64,000 nucleotides of DNA from Phycisphaerae bacterium (GTDB taxonomy: Bacteria; Planctomycetota; Phycisphaerae; Phycisphaerales; UBA1924), in the NCBI GenBank assembly GCA_016794925.1, contig JAEUIW010000003.1, forward strand, positions 1-64,000. The letters are read 5' to 3'. The notes below the pieces were generated by a model, which saw only the letters and a program-made list of their open reading frames with translations, did not search any database and was not told where the DNA came from. Shown piece by piece: positions 8,652-19,300 of the stretch; the first letter of the stretch is position 1; every line of letters begins with the position of its first letter. The position numbers and the translations under genes were made by a program.

Positions 8652-8782
8652 GCTCGTTCGCCCCCGGGCAATGGGCCCCTTCGGCATCGCGCAATCGAGC
8701 GTGGTCGGCCCGCGCGCGGCCTTGACGGTAACATCCTATCGCGTCAGGGATCCGACGCCATCGACTTCCGGGGCCGCACCGC

Positions 8783-10396
8783 ATGGAATTGGGAGCGTTG
8801 ATCGCCGGTCTTGACGCGCGCCCGCACTGGGTCGAGGGAGGAGCCGACCCGCGCCGGCTGCGGATCTGCGACCTGACGGACGATTCTCGGACCGCTCTGC
8901 CCGGCTCGCTGTTCATCGCGCGCGGCGGCGGTCGCGCCGACGGTCGCCGGTTCATCCCTGATGCGATCGCTCTGGGGGCGGTGGCGGTGTTGGCGGAGGG
9001 TGAGGAAACGGAACTTCCCGACGCGGCCCGGGCCGCGGTTTCGAGATCGGGCGCGGTGCTTGTGACCTGCGGGAACCTGCCGCTGATCACGGCCCGTCTG
9101 GCGGAGCGATTCTACGGCGCCCCGTCGTCGCGACTGAGACTCATCGGCGTCACGGGCACGAACGGCAAGACCACCACCACCTTCCTGGTTCATCAGATGC
9201 TCGATCGCGCATCGGACCGGTGCGGGCTGATCGGCACGGTCTGCGTCGATGACGGATGCGAGGTCGCGCCCGCCGCCCTCACGACGCCCCCGGCCACCGA
9301 GCTCTCCCGGACGCTCGCACGCATGATCGAGTCGGGCTGCACGGCGTGCGCGATGGAGGTGTCCAGTCACGCCCTGCACCAGGAACGCGTGGGGGGCCTG
9401 CGATTCGGGGTCGGAGTCTTCACGAACCTCACGCGCGACCATCTCGACTATCACGGCGACATGGCGCGTTACGCCCAAGCCAAGGCGATGCTCTTCGAGC
9501 GACTGGAGCCGGGCGCGTTGGCGATCGTGAACGCGGACGACCCCGCGCACACGAGGATGATCCGAGATTGCCCCGCCGAAATCTGGACGTGCTCGCTCGG
9601 CCCGGGCTCAGACGCAACGTGCCGAGCCCAAGCCGGCGCGGGCGGCGTTCAGTTTACGGGACCATGGGGGGCATTCACGGCCCCGTTTCCGCTCGTGGGC
9701 GAGTTCAATCTCATGAACGGCCTGCAGGCCGTCGCCGCGGCGCATCGCGTGGGAAGTGAGCGGCTAAACCGGGAAGCGTTGGCGGGTCTGGTTCCTTCGC
9801 TCACGGCGCCACCGGGCCGGCTCCAGCCGGTCACGGACGTGGGCGCCGCACTCTCCGTCTACGTTGACTACGCCCACACGGACGATGCGCTCCGGCGCGC
9901 GCTGTCCACGCTCCGCGCGTCGCTGCGGGGCGACTACGGTACGCGTTCGCGCGGCAGGCTCTGGTGCGTGTTCGGGTGTGGCGGCGATCGAGATCGGACC
10001 AAGCGGCCCCTCATGGGCGCGGCCGCGGTTGAACTCGCCGATCGGGTCGTGGTGACCTCCGACAACCCACGGACCGAGTCGCCCCATTCGATCATCGAGG
10101 AGATTCTCGCCGGCGTGCCCGCGGATCGGCGCGGCGGGGTGCGGATCCAGCCTGAGCGCGAGACCGCCATCCGGGATGCGATCGGCGCCGCCGGACCCGG
10201 GGACGTCGTGCTGATCGCGGGCAAGGGCCACGAGGACTACCAGATTCTGCCCGACGGCCATGGCGGCACCGTGCGGCGGCATTTCGACGACCGGGAAGTG
10301 GCGTGCCGAGTTCTCGCCGAGCGGGGCATCCAAGTCCGACCCGAAGCGACCATCCACTCGCCGCGATCGACGCGGCGCAAACCCGCAAAGTCCTGA
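8783..10396 (+). CDS. murE: UDP-MurNAc-tripeptide ligase MurE
   Basis: Cytoplasmic Mur ligase adding the third residue of the peptidoglycan stem peptide. It is 537 residues with an N-terminal UDP-binding domain containing TDDSR, an ATP P-loop GTNGKTTT at 125-132, the central LTRDHLDYHGDM segment with the carbamylated-lysine region, and a C-terminal domain with DNPR at 427-430. The DNPR motif is diagnostic for meso-diaminopimelate rather than lysine. It is followed 70 bases later by murF and then mraY, a fragment of the division and cell-wall cluster. The presence of these genes indicates real peptidoglycan synthesis in this planctomycete-like organism. Confidence 0.95.
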   Translation: MELGALIAGLDARPHWVEGGADPRRLRICDLTDDSRTALPGSLFIARGGGRADGRRFIPDAIALGAVAVLAEGEETELPDAARAAVSRSGAVLVTCGNLPLITARLAERFYGAPSSRLRLIGVTGTNGKTTTTFLVHQMLDRASDRCGLIGTVCVDDGCEVAPAALTTPPATELSRTLARMIESGCTACAMEVSSHALHQERVGGLRFGVGVFTNLTRDHLDYHGDMARYAQAKAMLFERLEPGALAIVNADDPAHTRMIRDCPAEIWTCSLGPGSDATCRAQAGAGGVQFTGPWGAFTAPFPLVGEFNLMNGLQAVAAAHRVGSERLNREALAGLVPSLTAPPGRLQPVTDVGAALSVYVDYAHTDDALRRALSTLRASLRGDYGTRSRGRLWCVFGCGGDRDRTKRPLMGAAAVELADRVVVTSDNPRTESPHSIIEEILAGVPADRRGGVRIQPERETAIRDAIGAAGPGDVVLIAGKGHEDYQILPDGHGGTVRRHFDDREVACRVLAERGIQVRPEATIHSPRSTRRKPAKS

Positions 10397-10466
10397 GCCC
10401 CATGGGGCCGATTCATACAGCGTGCATGTCGGTTCCACCTTTGCCTGAAGCCCCCGAGTCCGTGTT

Positions 10467-11945
10467 GTGAGCCACTCGACCGATTTCTGGACGCCCGAGT
10501 CGATCCGGGCCGCATCGGGCGGCGCGTGGCTCGCGCGCGCGGTGGTCGCGACACCGCTGGTGGGCCTCGGGATCGACTCGAGGACGTTGTTGCCGGGCCA
10601 GGTCTTTCTCGCGCTCCGGGGCGCCCGATTCGATGGGCACGAATTCCTCTCTGCCGCGATGGCCGCCGGGAGCCCGCTGCTGATCGTCGAGCGGCCCGAG
10701 GCGCTCGCGGGCCTGACCGTCAGTCCCCATTTGGGGGTGTTGCAGGTTGAAGACTCCCGGCGCGCGCTCCTGAGGCTCGCGGCCGCTTACCGACGGACGC
10801 TCGAATCGACCAAGGTCGTGGCGGTGACGGGATCCAACGGCAAGACCACGACGACGCGTCTCATCGCGGGGCTGCTCGCGGCGCGCTGGCGCGGCACGTC
10901 CTCGGTCAAGTCGTACAACAACGACATCGGCGTGCCGCTCACCGTTCTGGCGGCACGCCCCTCGGATCAGTTCCTGGTCTGCGAAGTGGGCATGAACCAT
11001 GCCGGTGAGATCGCCCGATTGGCGGCGGTGGTGCAGCCCGATGTCGGGGTTATCACGTCGATCGGGCGTGCGCATATCGAGAATCTCGGTTCAATCGAAG
11101 CGATCGCGCGCGAGAAGGCGAGCCTCTTCGCCGCGCTCCGCCCGGGCGGACTCGCCGTCGCGCCGGCCGATGCGTCCGCCCTTGCCGAGCACCTCCGCGG
11201 CCTCCCGCACGTGCTGACGTTCGGCCGCGCGGCGCACGCCGATCTGCGCCTCACTTCGTACCTGCCCCAGCGCTCCGCGGGCGGGTTCGGGTGCCGGTTC
11301 ACGGTGAACGATCGCTCGGCGTACACGCTCCCGCTGGCGGGCGAGCACAACGCGCTCAACGCGGTCGCGGCCCTGGCCGTGGCCCGCCGACTCGGGCTCG
11401 ACGACGAGACGATCTCGGCCGCGCTCGCGACCGCCACCGGGCCCGAGATGCGATTCGAGCGACGCGTCATCGGCGGCATGGACGTGGTGAACGACGCGTA
11501 CAACGCCAACCCGGACAGCGCCCTGACCTCGCTCCGCGCGTTCGCGGACAGCACGCCGGACGCGTCCCGGCGCGTGCTGATCCTGGGGGACATGCTCGAG
11601 CAGGGCGAGGCGGGCCCGGACGCGCATCGGGAAGTCGCGCACGCCGTGCTCGAAATGGGTGCGTTCGAGCTGGTCATCGGTGTCGGCCCGCTGAGCGCGC
11701 ACGCCTGCGCCGTGCTGGCCGGGGCGTGGCCCCCGGCCCGCGTTGTTCACGTCGGCGACACCGATCCGGCTGGGCCCGCACGCGCGGCCGCACTGCTCCG
11801 CCCCGGCGACGCCGTGCTCGTCAAGGGTTCCCGCGGTGTCCGGCTCGAACGATTCGTCGAAGCGATCGAACGGCGCGCCCGCGGCGCACCCGAGCATGGC
11901 GTCGAGACGCCGCCCGCCTTCGCCCCCACACCGTTCACGCGATAG
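10467..11945 (+). CDS. murF: UDP-MurNAc-tripeptide:D-Ala-D-Ala ligase MurF
   Basis: Adds D-alanyl-D-alanine to UDP-MurNAc-tripeptide in the cytoplasm, completing the nucleotide precursor. The 492-residue protein shows the Mur ligase three-domain layout: GIDSRTLLPGQVFLAL near 35-50, P-loop TGSNGKTTT about 121-129, KSYNNDIGVPLT and EVGMNHAGEI in the central domain, and VVNDAYNANPDS in the C-terminal domain. A GTG start at 10467 is used, as no ATG lies before the conserved N-terminus. It lies between murE and mraY with short spacers, consistent with one transcript. Confidence 0.95.
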   Translation: MSHSTDFWTPESIRAASGGAWLARAVVATPLVGLGIDSRTLLPGQVFLALRGARFDGHEFLSAAMAAGSPLLIVERPEALAGLTVSPHLGVLQVEDSRRALLRLAAAYRRTLESTKVVAVTGSNGKTTTTRLIAGLLAARWRGTSSVKSYNNDIGVPLTVLAARPSDQFLVCEVGMNHAGEIARLAAVVQPDVGVITSIGRAHIENLGSIEAIAREKASLFAALRPGGLAVAPADASALAEHLRGLPHVLTFGRAAHADLRLTSYLPQRSAGGFGCRFTVNDRSAYTLPLAGEHNALNAVAALAVARRLGLDDETISAALATATGPEMRFERRVIGGMDVVNDAYNANPDSALTSLRAFADSTPDASRRVLILGDMLEQGEAGPDAHREVAHAVLEMGAFELVIGVGPLSAHACAVLAGAWPPARVVHVGDTDPAGPARAAALLRPGDAVLVKGSRGVRLERFVEAIERRARGAPEHGVETPPAFAPTPFTR

Positions 11946-11966
11946 CCCGAGCCCACGAGCCCCCGC

Positions 11967-13145
11967 ATGCTCTACGTCTTCCTCGATCTCACCCGCGATT
12001 GGCTCAGCGCTCGCGGGTGCTACTGGGCGTTCATGGTCTTCGACCGCCTGACGTTCCGAGCGTTGGCGGCAGCCATCCTGGCGTTCTTCGCCGTCCTCCG
12101 CTTTGGCAGACCCGTGATCGCCTGGCTCGCCCGCAAGAAGATCGGGGACAGCGGGCTGACCGACGCCGAGGCGCTCCGGGTCAGGATGGCCTCCCGTGCC
12201 AACGTACCCACGATGGGCGGCCTGCTCATCGCCGCGGCGATCCTCGCGGCCTCCATCTTGCTCGCCGATGTCCGCAATTTCTACGTGATCCTGGCCCTGA
12301 TCGTGCTGGTCTGGCTCGCCGCCGTGGGTTTCGCCGACGATTGGCTGAAGCTCAACGCCGCGTCACGTCCGGGGGCCTCCCGTCAGGGGTTGTTCGCGTG
12401 GGAGAAGCTCGTTTTCCAACTTGGCCTGGGGCTTCTGATCGGCTACTTCACGTACAGCCACGGACTGACGGAAGCGCCGCACGACCTGGCGCACGTGCTC
12501 AACCTCCCCTTCCAGAAAACCTACGTGCCCGGGTCCGGCGGCGCGGTCCTATCGGACGGCCTGGTCTACCTGGACCGTTGGACGTTCGTCCTTCTCTCGA
12601 CCCTGATGATCACCGGGATGTCCAACGCCGTGAACATCACCGACGGGATGGACGGCCTCGCGACGGGAATATCGGGGGCCGTCGCGCTCGGCTTGCTGGT
12701 GCTCGCCGTGATCGCGGGCTGGCCCCTGGCGGCTCAGTACCTCCTGGTGCCGCACGTTCCCCAGTCCGACGAGTTGGCCGTGGTGGCCGGCGCCATGGGG
12801 GGGGCGTGCCTGGGCTTTCTTTGGTGGAACTGCGCGCCCGCGCACGTGTTCATGGGCGACACCGGCGCGCTGGCGCTCGGGGGCCTGCTGGGGTACATCG
12901 CGGTCGTCATTCGCCAGGAGATTCTGGTGCTCTTCATGTCAACCGTGTTCATCCTGGAGATCGGATCGGTCGTTCTCCAGGTTGGCTATTTCAAGGCCAC
13001 GGGTGGAAAACGCATCTTCCGTGTCGCGCCATACCACCACCACCTGCACCTCTCGGGCTGGACCGAGCAGCAGGTCGTCGTCCGGTTCTGGATCATCTCC
13101 GTGCTGCTGGTGGTGACGGCGTTGGCTTCGATCAAGATCCGCTGA
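11967..13145 (+). CDS. mraY: Phospho-MurNAc-pentapeptide translocase MraY
   Basis: Integral membrane enzyme that transfers phospho-MurNAc-pentapeptide to undecaprenyl phosphate, giving lipid I. The 392-residue protein has about ten hydrophobic helices and the family signatures FADDWLK (active-site aspartates), NITDGMDGLATG, HVFMGDTGALALGG and the C-terminal YHHHLHLSGW triple-His loop. It follows murF by 21 bases. The next cell-wall genes expected in this order (murD, ftsW, murG) are absent; the following gene is convergent and unrelated, so the cluster ends here. Confidence 0.95.
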   Translation: MLYVFLDLTRDWLSARGCYWAFMVFDRLTFRALAAAILAFFAVLRFGRPVIAWLARKKIGDSGLTDAEALRVRMASRANVPTMGGLLIAAAILAASILLADVRNFYVILALIVLVWLAAVGFADDWLKLNAASRPGASRQGLFAWEKLVFQLGLGLLIGYFTYSHGLTEAPHDLAHVLNLPFQKTYVPGSGGAVLSDGLVYLDRWTFVLLSTLMITGMSNAVNITDGMDGLATGISGAVALGLLVLAVIAGWPLAAQYLLVPHVPQSDELAVVAGAMGGACLGFLWWNCAPAHVFMGDTGALALGGLLGYIAVVIRQEILVLFMSTVFILEIGSVVLQVGYFKATGGKRIFRVAPYHHHLHLSGWTEQQVVVRFWIISVLLVVTALASIKIR

Positions 13146-13172
13146 GGCTCGCGCCCCGGCCGCTCCGGCACC

Positions 13173-14528
13173 CTACCAACTCGCAAGCAATGCCCGAACC
13201 AGACGGGCCCGGTCCTGGATCGCGCCGTGCTCCCCGGCCAGCAGTGTGACGCGGATCCTCCCCGCGCTCGTGGGCAGGTCGACTTCCATGGGCTTGAGCG
13301 GATCCGATTCACGCAGCCGCGCGGCCCACAATTCCCTCCCCGGCGCGTCGGGGCTCTCGCGCGCATCCAGCCAGAACAGGCGGACTTCAAAGTCCCCCCA
13401 CACGCGGCACTCCTCCGGAATCATGATCCACGCGGACAAGCGTCGTCCCTGGGCGTTCACCGCCGGGCCCAGCGTCCATTCCGCGCGCATTGGCCCGGTG
13501 AGCACGACGGCCGGACAATCCAGCAACGTCCCCGTCGGAACCGTCGCTTCGTCCTCGACAACCACACGAGCATCCGAGTCCGGCTGACCGGGTTCGGAAG
13601 ACTGGGATGTCACACGAACCCGGGCGAGCGGGGTGATGGCGCCGGCACGATCGGGCTGGCCCCATGCGCCGAGACTCGCGGCCGCAATCTGCTCCGGCTT
13701 GAGCGTGACCGAGGCAGCCTCGTCCGTGGTGTTCGCACCGCCGGGCGATCCCAGTGCGGGCCCCAACCGCACGCTCACACCCCCGCCGACCGGGGACGAT
13801 TCCACCGAAGCGGCGACGATCACGCTTCCGTCGGAGAGCCACACGCGAGCGGCGATCGCGGGGTCCGATGCCCGCGCGTGCGCCGGGTTGGCCAGGCGCA
13901 CGAACGCAACGCGATCGACCGGGGTTCGCACGGTCGTGGCGCCCGACCGGATCGCCACCGTCGAACCCAACGATTCCACGAACCCCATGAGGCGGTCGCC
14001 GTTCGTGAGCACGACGAGGTCATCGTTTCCCGCGGCGAGACCCGGCGGGCGCGCCCCCCTCGCTCGCCACTCCGAGATCGCTTCGAGTTTCACCCTCCTT
14101 CGGCCGAGGGTTTCACTCATCCATGTGACGTCGTCCGGGCTCCCGCCGGGATCCGTGCCGACATCGAACCAACCGACCAGTCGCTGACCGTCCGTGAGGG
14201 CGAGCACGCCCAACCGAGCCGAGTCGGCGCCGCCGACGAAAGGGTCGCCGGCAGCGGGGTCATGCGGGCTCGCATTCCACCACCAGGATGGCGCGATCAG
14301 CCCGATTTCGGCCCGCGGCGCCGATCGAAGCAACCCTCGGACGTCGCGGTATTCGATGATCCCGCTCGACCACGACAGATCGGTGACCGGATCGCGTTCG
14401 ATCGGCCGAAGATCGCGTCCGACGATCACCATCGCCTCCCCGCTCAGCGCCGCACCCCTTGCGGCCGCGCCGCCGAGCGAGGCCGCGATGATCAGGCACG
14501 CCAAAGTCCCGGTGCGTGTCGCGTTCAT
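13173..14528 (-). CDS. Secreted protein of the DUF4175-type envelope operon, unknown function
   Basis: Protein of 451 residues with an apparent signal peptide (about 1-26, ending in an Ala-rich segment). It appears mostly beta-rich, with repeated segments such as VLALTDGQRLVGWFDV, VVLTNGDRLMGFVESL and VWLSDGSVIVAASV, suggesting tandem small beta-barrel-like repeats. I do not recognise a catalytic motif. The ATG overlaps the TGA of the upstream prenyltransferase-repeat gene (ATGA), showing translational coupling, so it belongs to the same four-gene operon. It is the last gene and ends 27 bases from convergent mraY. Confidence 0.7.
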   Translation of the reverse strand: MNATRTGTLACLIIAASLGGAAARGAALSGEAMVIVGRDLRPIERDPVTDLSWSSGIIEYRDVRGLLRSAPRAEIGLIAPSWWWNASPHDPAAGDPFVGGADSARLGVLALTDGQRLVGWFDVGTDPGGSPDDVTWMSETLGRRRVKLEAISEWRARGARPPGLAAGNDDLVVLTNGDRLMGFVESLGSTVAIRSGATTVRTPVDRVAFVRLANPAHARASDPAIAARVWLSDGSVIVAASVESSPVGGGVSVRLGPALGSPGGANTTDEAASVTLKPEQIAAASLGAWGQPDRAGAITPLARVRVTSQSSEPGQPDSDARVVVEDEATVPTGTLLDCPAVVLTGPMRAEWTLGPAVNAQGRRLSAWIMIPEECRVWGDFEVRLFWLDARESPDAPGRELWAARLRESDPLKPMEVDLPTSAGRIRVTLLAGEHGAIQDRARLVRALLASW

Positions 14529-15676
14529 TTCTGAAAGATCGGCAGATACCGCTTGGGCATCTGAAGGACAATCAGCGCCATCGCGGTGCCGTACGACTGA
14601 CCCACGCCGGGGTCGAGCCACGATCCGTCCTGCAACTGCCGCCCCAGCAGTTCCGCCCGAGCCGCGGGCCACCATGCCGCCCAGGACTGGCCGCCCGCAA
14701 GGTACATGCACTGAGCGGTGTAGTACTGACCGTAGAAATAGTGCGACTCGCTCCGCCCGGCCGAACCGGGGGTCGCGTTCTTGAGCAGGTAGTCCAACCC
14801 GCGGTCGATCGCGTCGTCCTGGTAAATCCCCGCGTAAAACAGCGACGCCACGCCCGCCGCCGAGCGCGGCCAGGCGCTCGCGCCCGACTCGAGTTGATAC
14901 TTGAATCCGCCGTCTGGATTCTGGCAGCGCCGGACGTAATCCACCGCCCGGTCGATCGTCTGGCGGGGGATCTCGATCCCCGCGTTTCGCGCCGAACGCA
15001 GCGCCATGATCTGGCAGATCGTGACCGATGAATCGGCGTCATACGGCACGGGGTTGTACCGCCAGCCGCCCTCTTCGTTCTGCGTGCGCTCGATCAGCCG
15101 GCAGGCGCGCACCAGGGCCTCGTGGACGCGGTCCGATCGACCCGTCTCACCCCCGCCACGCAGCATGCCGTAGACCTCACCCAGGAAAAGCGTCGCGAAC
15201 CCGTGGCCGTACATCGGGCCGTTGCTGGCGTCGGCCGCGATCAGGCCCGTCTCGGTGCTGCTCCGGAGCACGAACTCCAGCCCGCGTTCGACCGTCGGGC
15301 CGTACGCGCCGCGTCCCGGCAGGTGCCCGTCGCCCATGAACGCCAGGCAGGCGAGGGCCGTCACGGCCACGTTTTTTCCGTATCGTCCGCCGCCGAAACT
15401 CCCGTCGTCGTTCTGCTGCTTCGCCAAGTACGTCAAGGCGCGCGATACCGATTCCACCAGCTCCGGCGTCATCTCGTCCGCCAACGCCCGATTCTGAGCC
15501 GACGCCCCGGACGGGCGTCCGTCCAGGTTCCGTTTCCCGTCTCCGGCCGCGGGCGTCAGCGCGGGTGGCCGCGGCCCGTCAGGCTGGGACGCCCCGTCAT
15601 CCACGGGCTGCATCGTTCGGGTAACGAAAGTCAGGGCCGCGACCGCCGACGAGGGCCAGCCCGGTTGATTGATCAT
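14525..15676 (-). CDS. Prenyltransferase/squalene-oxidase-repeat protein
   Basis: The 383-residue protein contains repeated alpha/alpha-toroid units of the terpene cyclase and prenyltransferase-beta type: LAKQQNDDGSFGGG, RTQNEEGGWRYN, RRCQNPDGGFKYQ and GRQLQDGSWLDP (QW-like motifs). The DxDD motif of squalene-hopene cyclase is absent (the nearest is DADSS), so cyclase activity is not supported. Such repeat proteins are common in planctomycetes beside DUF4175-type genes. An N-terminal hydrophobic stretch may be a signal sequence. Start and stop codons overlap with both neighbours (ATGA at each junction). Confidence 0.78.
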   Translation of the reverse strand: MINQPGWPSSAVAALTFVTRTMQPVDDGASQPDGPRPPALTPAAGDGKRNLDGRPSGASAQNRALADEMTPELVESVSRALTYLAKQQNDDGSFGGGRYGKNVAVTALACLAFMGDGHLPGRGAYGPTVERGLEFVLRSSTETGLIAADASNGPMYGHGFATLFLGEVYGMLRGGGETGRSDRVHEALVRACRLIERTQNEEGGWRYNPVPYDADSSVTICQIMALRSARNAGIEIPRQTIDRAVDYVRRCQNPDGGFKYQLESGASAWPRSAAGVASLFYAGIYQDDAIDRGLDYLLKNATPGSAGRSESHYFYGQYYTAQCMYLAGGQSWAAWWPAARAELLGRQLQDGSWLDPGVGQSYGTAMALIVLQMPKRYLPIFQK

Positions 15677-16398
15677 CGCTCCTCCCCGCGTTCCTGCGCC
15701 AACCGCTTGTAATACTCCTCGGTCAGGCGTTCGTACAGCGCGCTGTAGCGGTCACCGGAGCCCTGCATCAGCATCGCGCGGACGCGCGACGGCAACGCCC
15801 CCCACGATGCCCGGGCCGCCTCGATCGTCGGTCGGAGCGAGCCGTCCTGACGACCGGGGAGTGACGGTTCGCCCTGCGCATCGGCCCGGCTCAGCGTCGG
15901 CGTTTGTCGATCCGACGGCGAGGGCTTTGAAGTCGTGTCCTGCGGCTGACGCTGGCGGCTGCTCGATCGGCTCGACGATGGCGAGCCTTTCCGTTCGGCC
16001 TGCGCGATGAGCGTGTCCAGAGCCCGCACGGCCTCCTCCTGCGTGCGCTGGGTTTCAAGGCTGGTGTCCCCAACGCCGGCGGGACCGCCGCCCGGTTCGA
16101 GCCTCCGGGCCGAGACCTCCATGAGTCTCGTTGCCTCGATCAGCAGCGCCGACGGTCCCTGCCCGCCGGTCCGCCCGGACAGCAGCCGGTCCAGTTCATC
16201 GGCCTGACGCGATGCGCCGCCCCGGGTCGGCGGCAGCCCCAGCAATTCGTCCAGGCTCGGCAGACCAGGATCTTCCGCCGGCGCGCCCTCGAGAGCCGGG
16301 GAAGCAACCTTCGCACCTTCCGTGGGCGGCGCGATCGCATCAGGCACTCCCGCGCCCGCGGCACCGATCGCCATGCACGCCGCCAGGAGACTCGTCAT
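15673..16398 (-). CDS. Small secreted protein of the envelope operon, unknown function
   Basis: Protein of 241 residues with a probable signal peptide (MTSLLAACMAIGAAGAG), a Pro/Ser/Gln-rich low-complexity middle (about 140-190) and a more ordered C-terminus ending in a segment around SGDRYSALYERLTEEYYKRL. This tail resembles small proteins seen next to DUF4175-type genes. No catalytic motif is visible. It overlaps the upstream large gene and the downstream prenyltransferase-repeat gene by ATGA junctions, implying coupled translation and perhaps a defined subunit ratio. Confidence 0.68.
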   Translation of the reverse strand: MTSLLAACMAIGAAGAGVPDAIAPPTEGAKVASPALEGAPAEDPGLPSLDELLGLPPTRGGASRQADELDRLLSGRTGGQGPSALLIEATRLMEVSARRLEPGGGPAGVGDTSLETQRTQEEAVRALDTLIAQAERKGSPSSSRSSSRQRQPQDTTSKPSPSDRQTPTLSRADAQGEPSLPGRQDGSLRPTIEAARASWGALPSRVRAMLMQGSGDRYSALYERLTEEYYKRLAQERGEER

Positions 16399-19300
16399 TC
16401 CGCTGCCCCCTCTTCATGCGCGCCCGGCTCGTTCGGCCCGGGGCTTACTCCACGCACGCCGGGCTCGTCCTGCTTGAGCTTCTCGAGCAGCTCTTTCGCC
16501 CGCGCGGCGATCATCGACTGAAGCTCCGCCGCCTCCCGGACAAGCTGCCCGCGTTCCGCGGCGTCCGGCTCCTCGTCCGCGGACCGGGTCAGACGCAACG
16601 CATCGAGCTGCAACTCCTTGAGCAGGCGTAGCTCGCTCGCGGGCGGGAGCAATCCCTCCGGCTGCTGACCGCCCGACTGCTCGCCCCCGCCGGACCCATC
16701 CTGGCCGTCGCGGAATTCGTCGCGTTTCCGCTGGTTCTCGCCAAGGGCCGCGACCAGGCCGCGCAGCACGCTGACGGCCGACTCCTGGCGACGACCCGTG
16801 CCCGCTCCCGGATCACCTCCGTCCAGACGCTCGCCCGCTTCCGTCATCGCTCGCTCCAGGCGCTCGTGCGCGAGCAGAAAGACGCCTGCCTCCGCAAGCC
16901 CCGCGGTCTTCTCACGCAACGCGGCGGCTTCGTCCCGGAGCGCGATCTGCTCCCGCCCCAGATCGCGAGCCGCGGACCGTTGACGGCGCCCGGGTTCCTC
17001 CCCCGCCGCGGCCCGAGTCCGATCCCGAAGCCCGGCCTGCCGTTCAAGCATCGCCGCGTACACCCGGCGCAGCTCGCTCCGCTTGGCGGCCTGCTGCCGA
17101 TCCTCGGCCTCCTTCGCCTGCTTCTCGGCCCGCTCCAGCGCCGCGCGGAGGTGGCTCAGACTCTCCCGCTCGGCGGCGTCCGCCACGTCCGTGTCCGGTC
17201 CCTCGGTCCGCAGCGCCGCCAGGGCCCGGTCCTGCGCCGCCGATGCCAGAACGAGCACCGACGCGATCTCCCGCATCGGGACCGAGCCCGATCGCGCCCG
17301 CTCCGTCGCCGCCAATGTTCCTCGCGCGATCGCCGTGACGCCGGCGTCGAGCCCGCGCACGTCGCCCCCGCGTGCGGACGCCGCGAGCCGCGCGATCTCG
17401 CGCTCCTGTTGCTTCACAAGCCCCTTCAGGCTCTCGATCAGGCTGAGCAATTCACGGCGGAGCGTCTCATCTCGCGAACGGGCCGCGTTCTTGATGTCGT
17501 CCAGCATCCCCTCGAGCGATTTGGCGGCCTCCTCCTGCTGCGCCTGGGCTCGCCCCGTCTGGTTGCGCTCGACCTGCCCCGCGGCGTCGGCCATCCGCTC
17601 CTCAACACGCTCGCGCCGGGCCCGGGCCCCCGCCTCCGCCAGGGCCGACGCGGAGGCCGCGTCCGCGGACTTCATCGCCCGCTCGCGCTCGGCCAGGTCC
17701 GCCAGGGCGCGGGCCGCGCGTTCCGCCAGGCCCCGCTGCTGAGCGGCCAGGTCCGCCAGCCGAGCGCGCTCCGCATCGCTCAGCGTCGCCGCGTCGCGTC
17801 CCAGCGTGCTCGCCCCGGCTTCCTCGGTCCGGCGTTTCAGCTCACGCTGCTCGCTCGCGAGACGTTCCAAGGCTCGCTGCGTCGCCCAGGAGTCCTTGCC
17901 CGCGTCCAGCAGCGACGCCAGTCGCTGCAACGCGTCTCGGGTCTCCGCCTGCGCCGCAGCGGATTCCCGTGCCGCGATCTCGCGCCCCCGCTCATCGCCG
18001 GTCTCGGCGGCGCGGGCCGCCCCGGCCGCCCGGTCGCCCGCGCGTGAAGCGGCCGATTCCGCCTCCCGCATCAGGCTCACCCCCTCCGCGAGCATGGCGT
18101 CGAGCGTCGCGTCCTCCAGCCGGTTTCGCTCCATCCGCTGCGTCAGGCCCCGCAGGGTCTCGCGCTGGGACGCACCCTGCCTGGCGATCTCACTCTGCTG
18201 GCGCGCCACCGCCGCCGCCTCGCCCCGCCCCAGCCGCTGGGCCGCCTCGGCCTGCTCGGCATCCAGCCGCATCGCCGCCCGTCGCGCCGCCCCCAGCTCG
18301 GTCCGCACCTGCTCGAGGATGGTCTCCGCGCTGACAACGCGCAATCGGCGCGTCGCGCTCACCGCCGCCTCGTGCGTCCGGCCCGCCAGCGCAAACCCAT
18401 CCGTCGCCACCGCCTGCACCCATACTTCGTCGCCCGGCCGCACCGCCAGCGCCGCGACGGCGACCGTGCCCGATGCCCGAGACTCGCGTCCAACTCCCGG
18501 AGTCGCCGCCCGATCCGCAGCGCCGGCGACCACGATCGGGACGCTTCCCTCCGCCGTCGCCGGAGCGCCCGCCGATCCGGCCGGGCGATGCGCGGCGAGC
18601 GCCCGGATGGCCAGCGTCTCCACGCCCACATCGTCCTTTGCCTCCCCGGCCGTCGCAACCATCGCGTCGGGTCCAACGTCCTCGTCGGTAACCGGGAGAG
18701 TGATCACGACGCTGGGCGGCCGGTCCTCCGTAACGTCGATCCGAAACACGGCCTCGTCCGCCGCGCGGATCGCGTCCGCGTCCGTTGGTCGAACCAGCAA
18801 GCGGACGGAGCGATCCGCGACCCACTCCATGCGCCACGCCGATCCGCTGATCGGCCCGTCTTCGACGACGCTCGTCGTGAACGACCACTCCGCCCCAGGT
18901 TCTTCCGCGAGCGCCGCGGCGTCGTCCCCGAGTTCCCTGGATATGAACGCGCGCAGTGGCCCCGGGGCATCCGGCGGCGGGGGCAAGAGCTTGTTGAAGG
19001 TCACGTCCAGGCGCACCCGCGAACCGACCAGCACGCGACCGTCGTCCCCATTCGCCGCGGACGCGCCGCGACGTGCCGCGCCCAGCACTCCCCGGTCATC
19101 CGTTCCATTTCCCAGCGCCGCGGAGGTCACGCGTTCCCCCGCGTACGCGGGCGGGCGCACCTCGGCCGCGGCGGCGGACACCTTGGGGCGCTCCACGAGC
19201 CGGATGGTCCGTGCCGGGGTGCGGTCGTCGCTCGTCCGCAGCACGTACTCCAGCCGGACCTCCTGTTCCGAAGACGATCGGGCCGACAACTCCGATCCTT

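Noticed and set aside
14525-15676. Squalene-hopene cyclase
   Set aside because: QW-like repeats are present but the catalytic DxDD motif is absent and the protein is about half the length of a cyclase.
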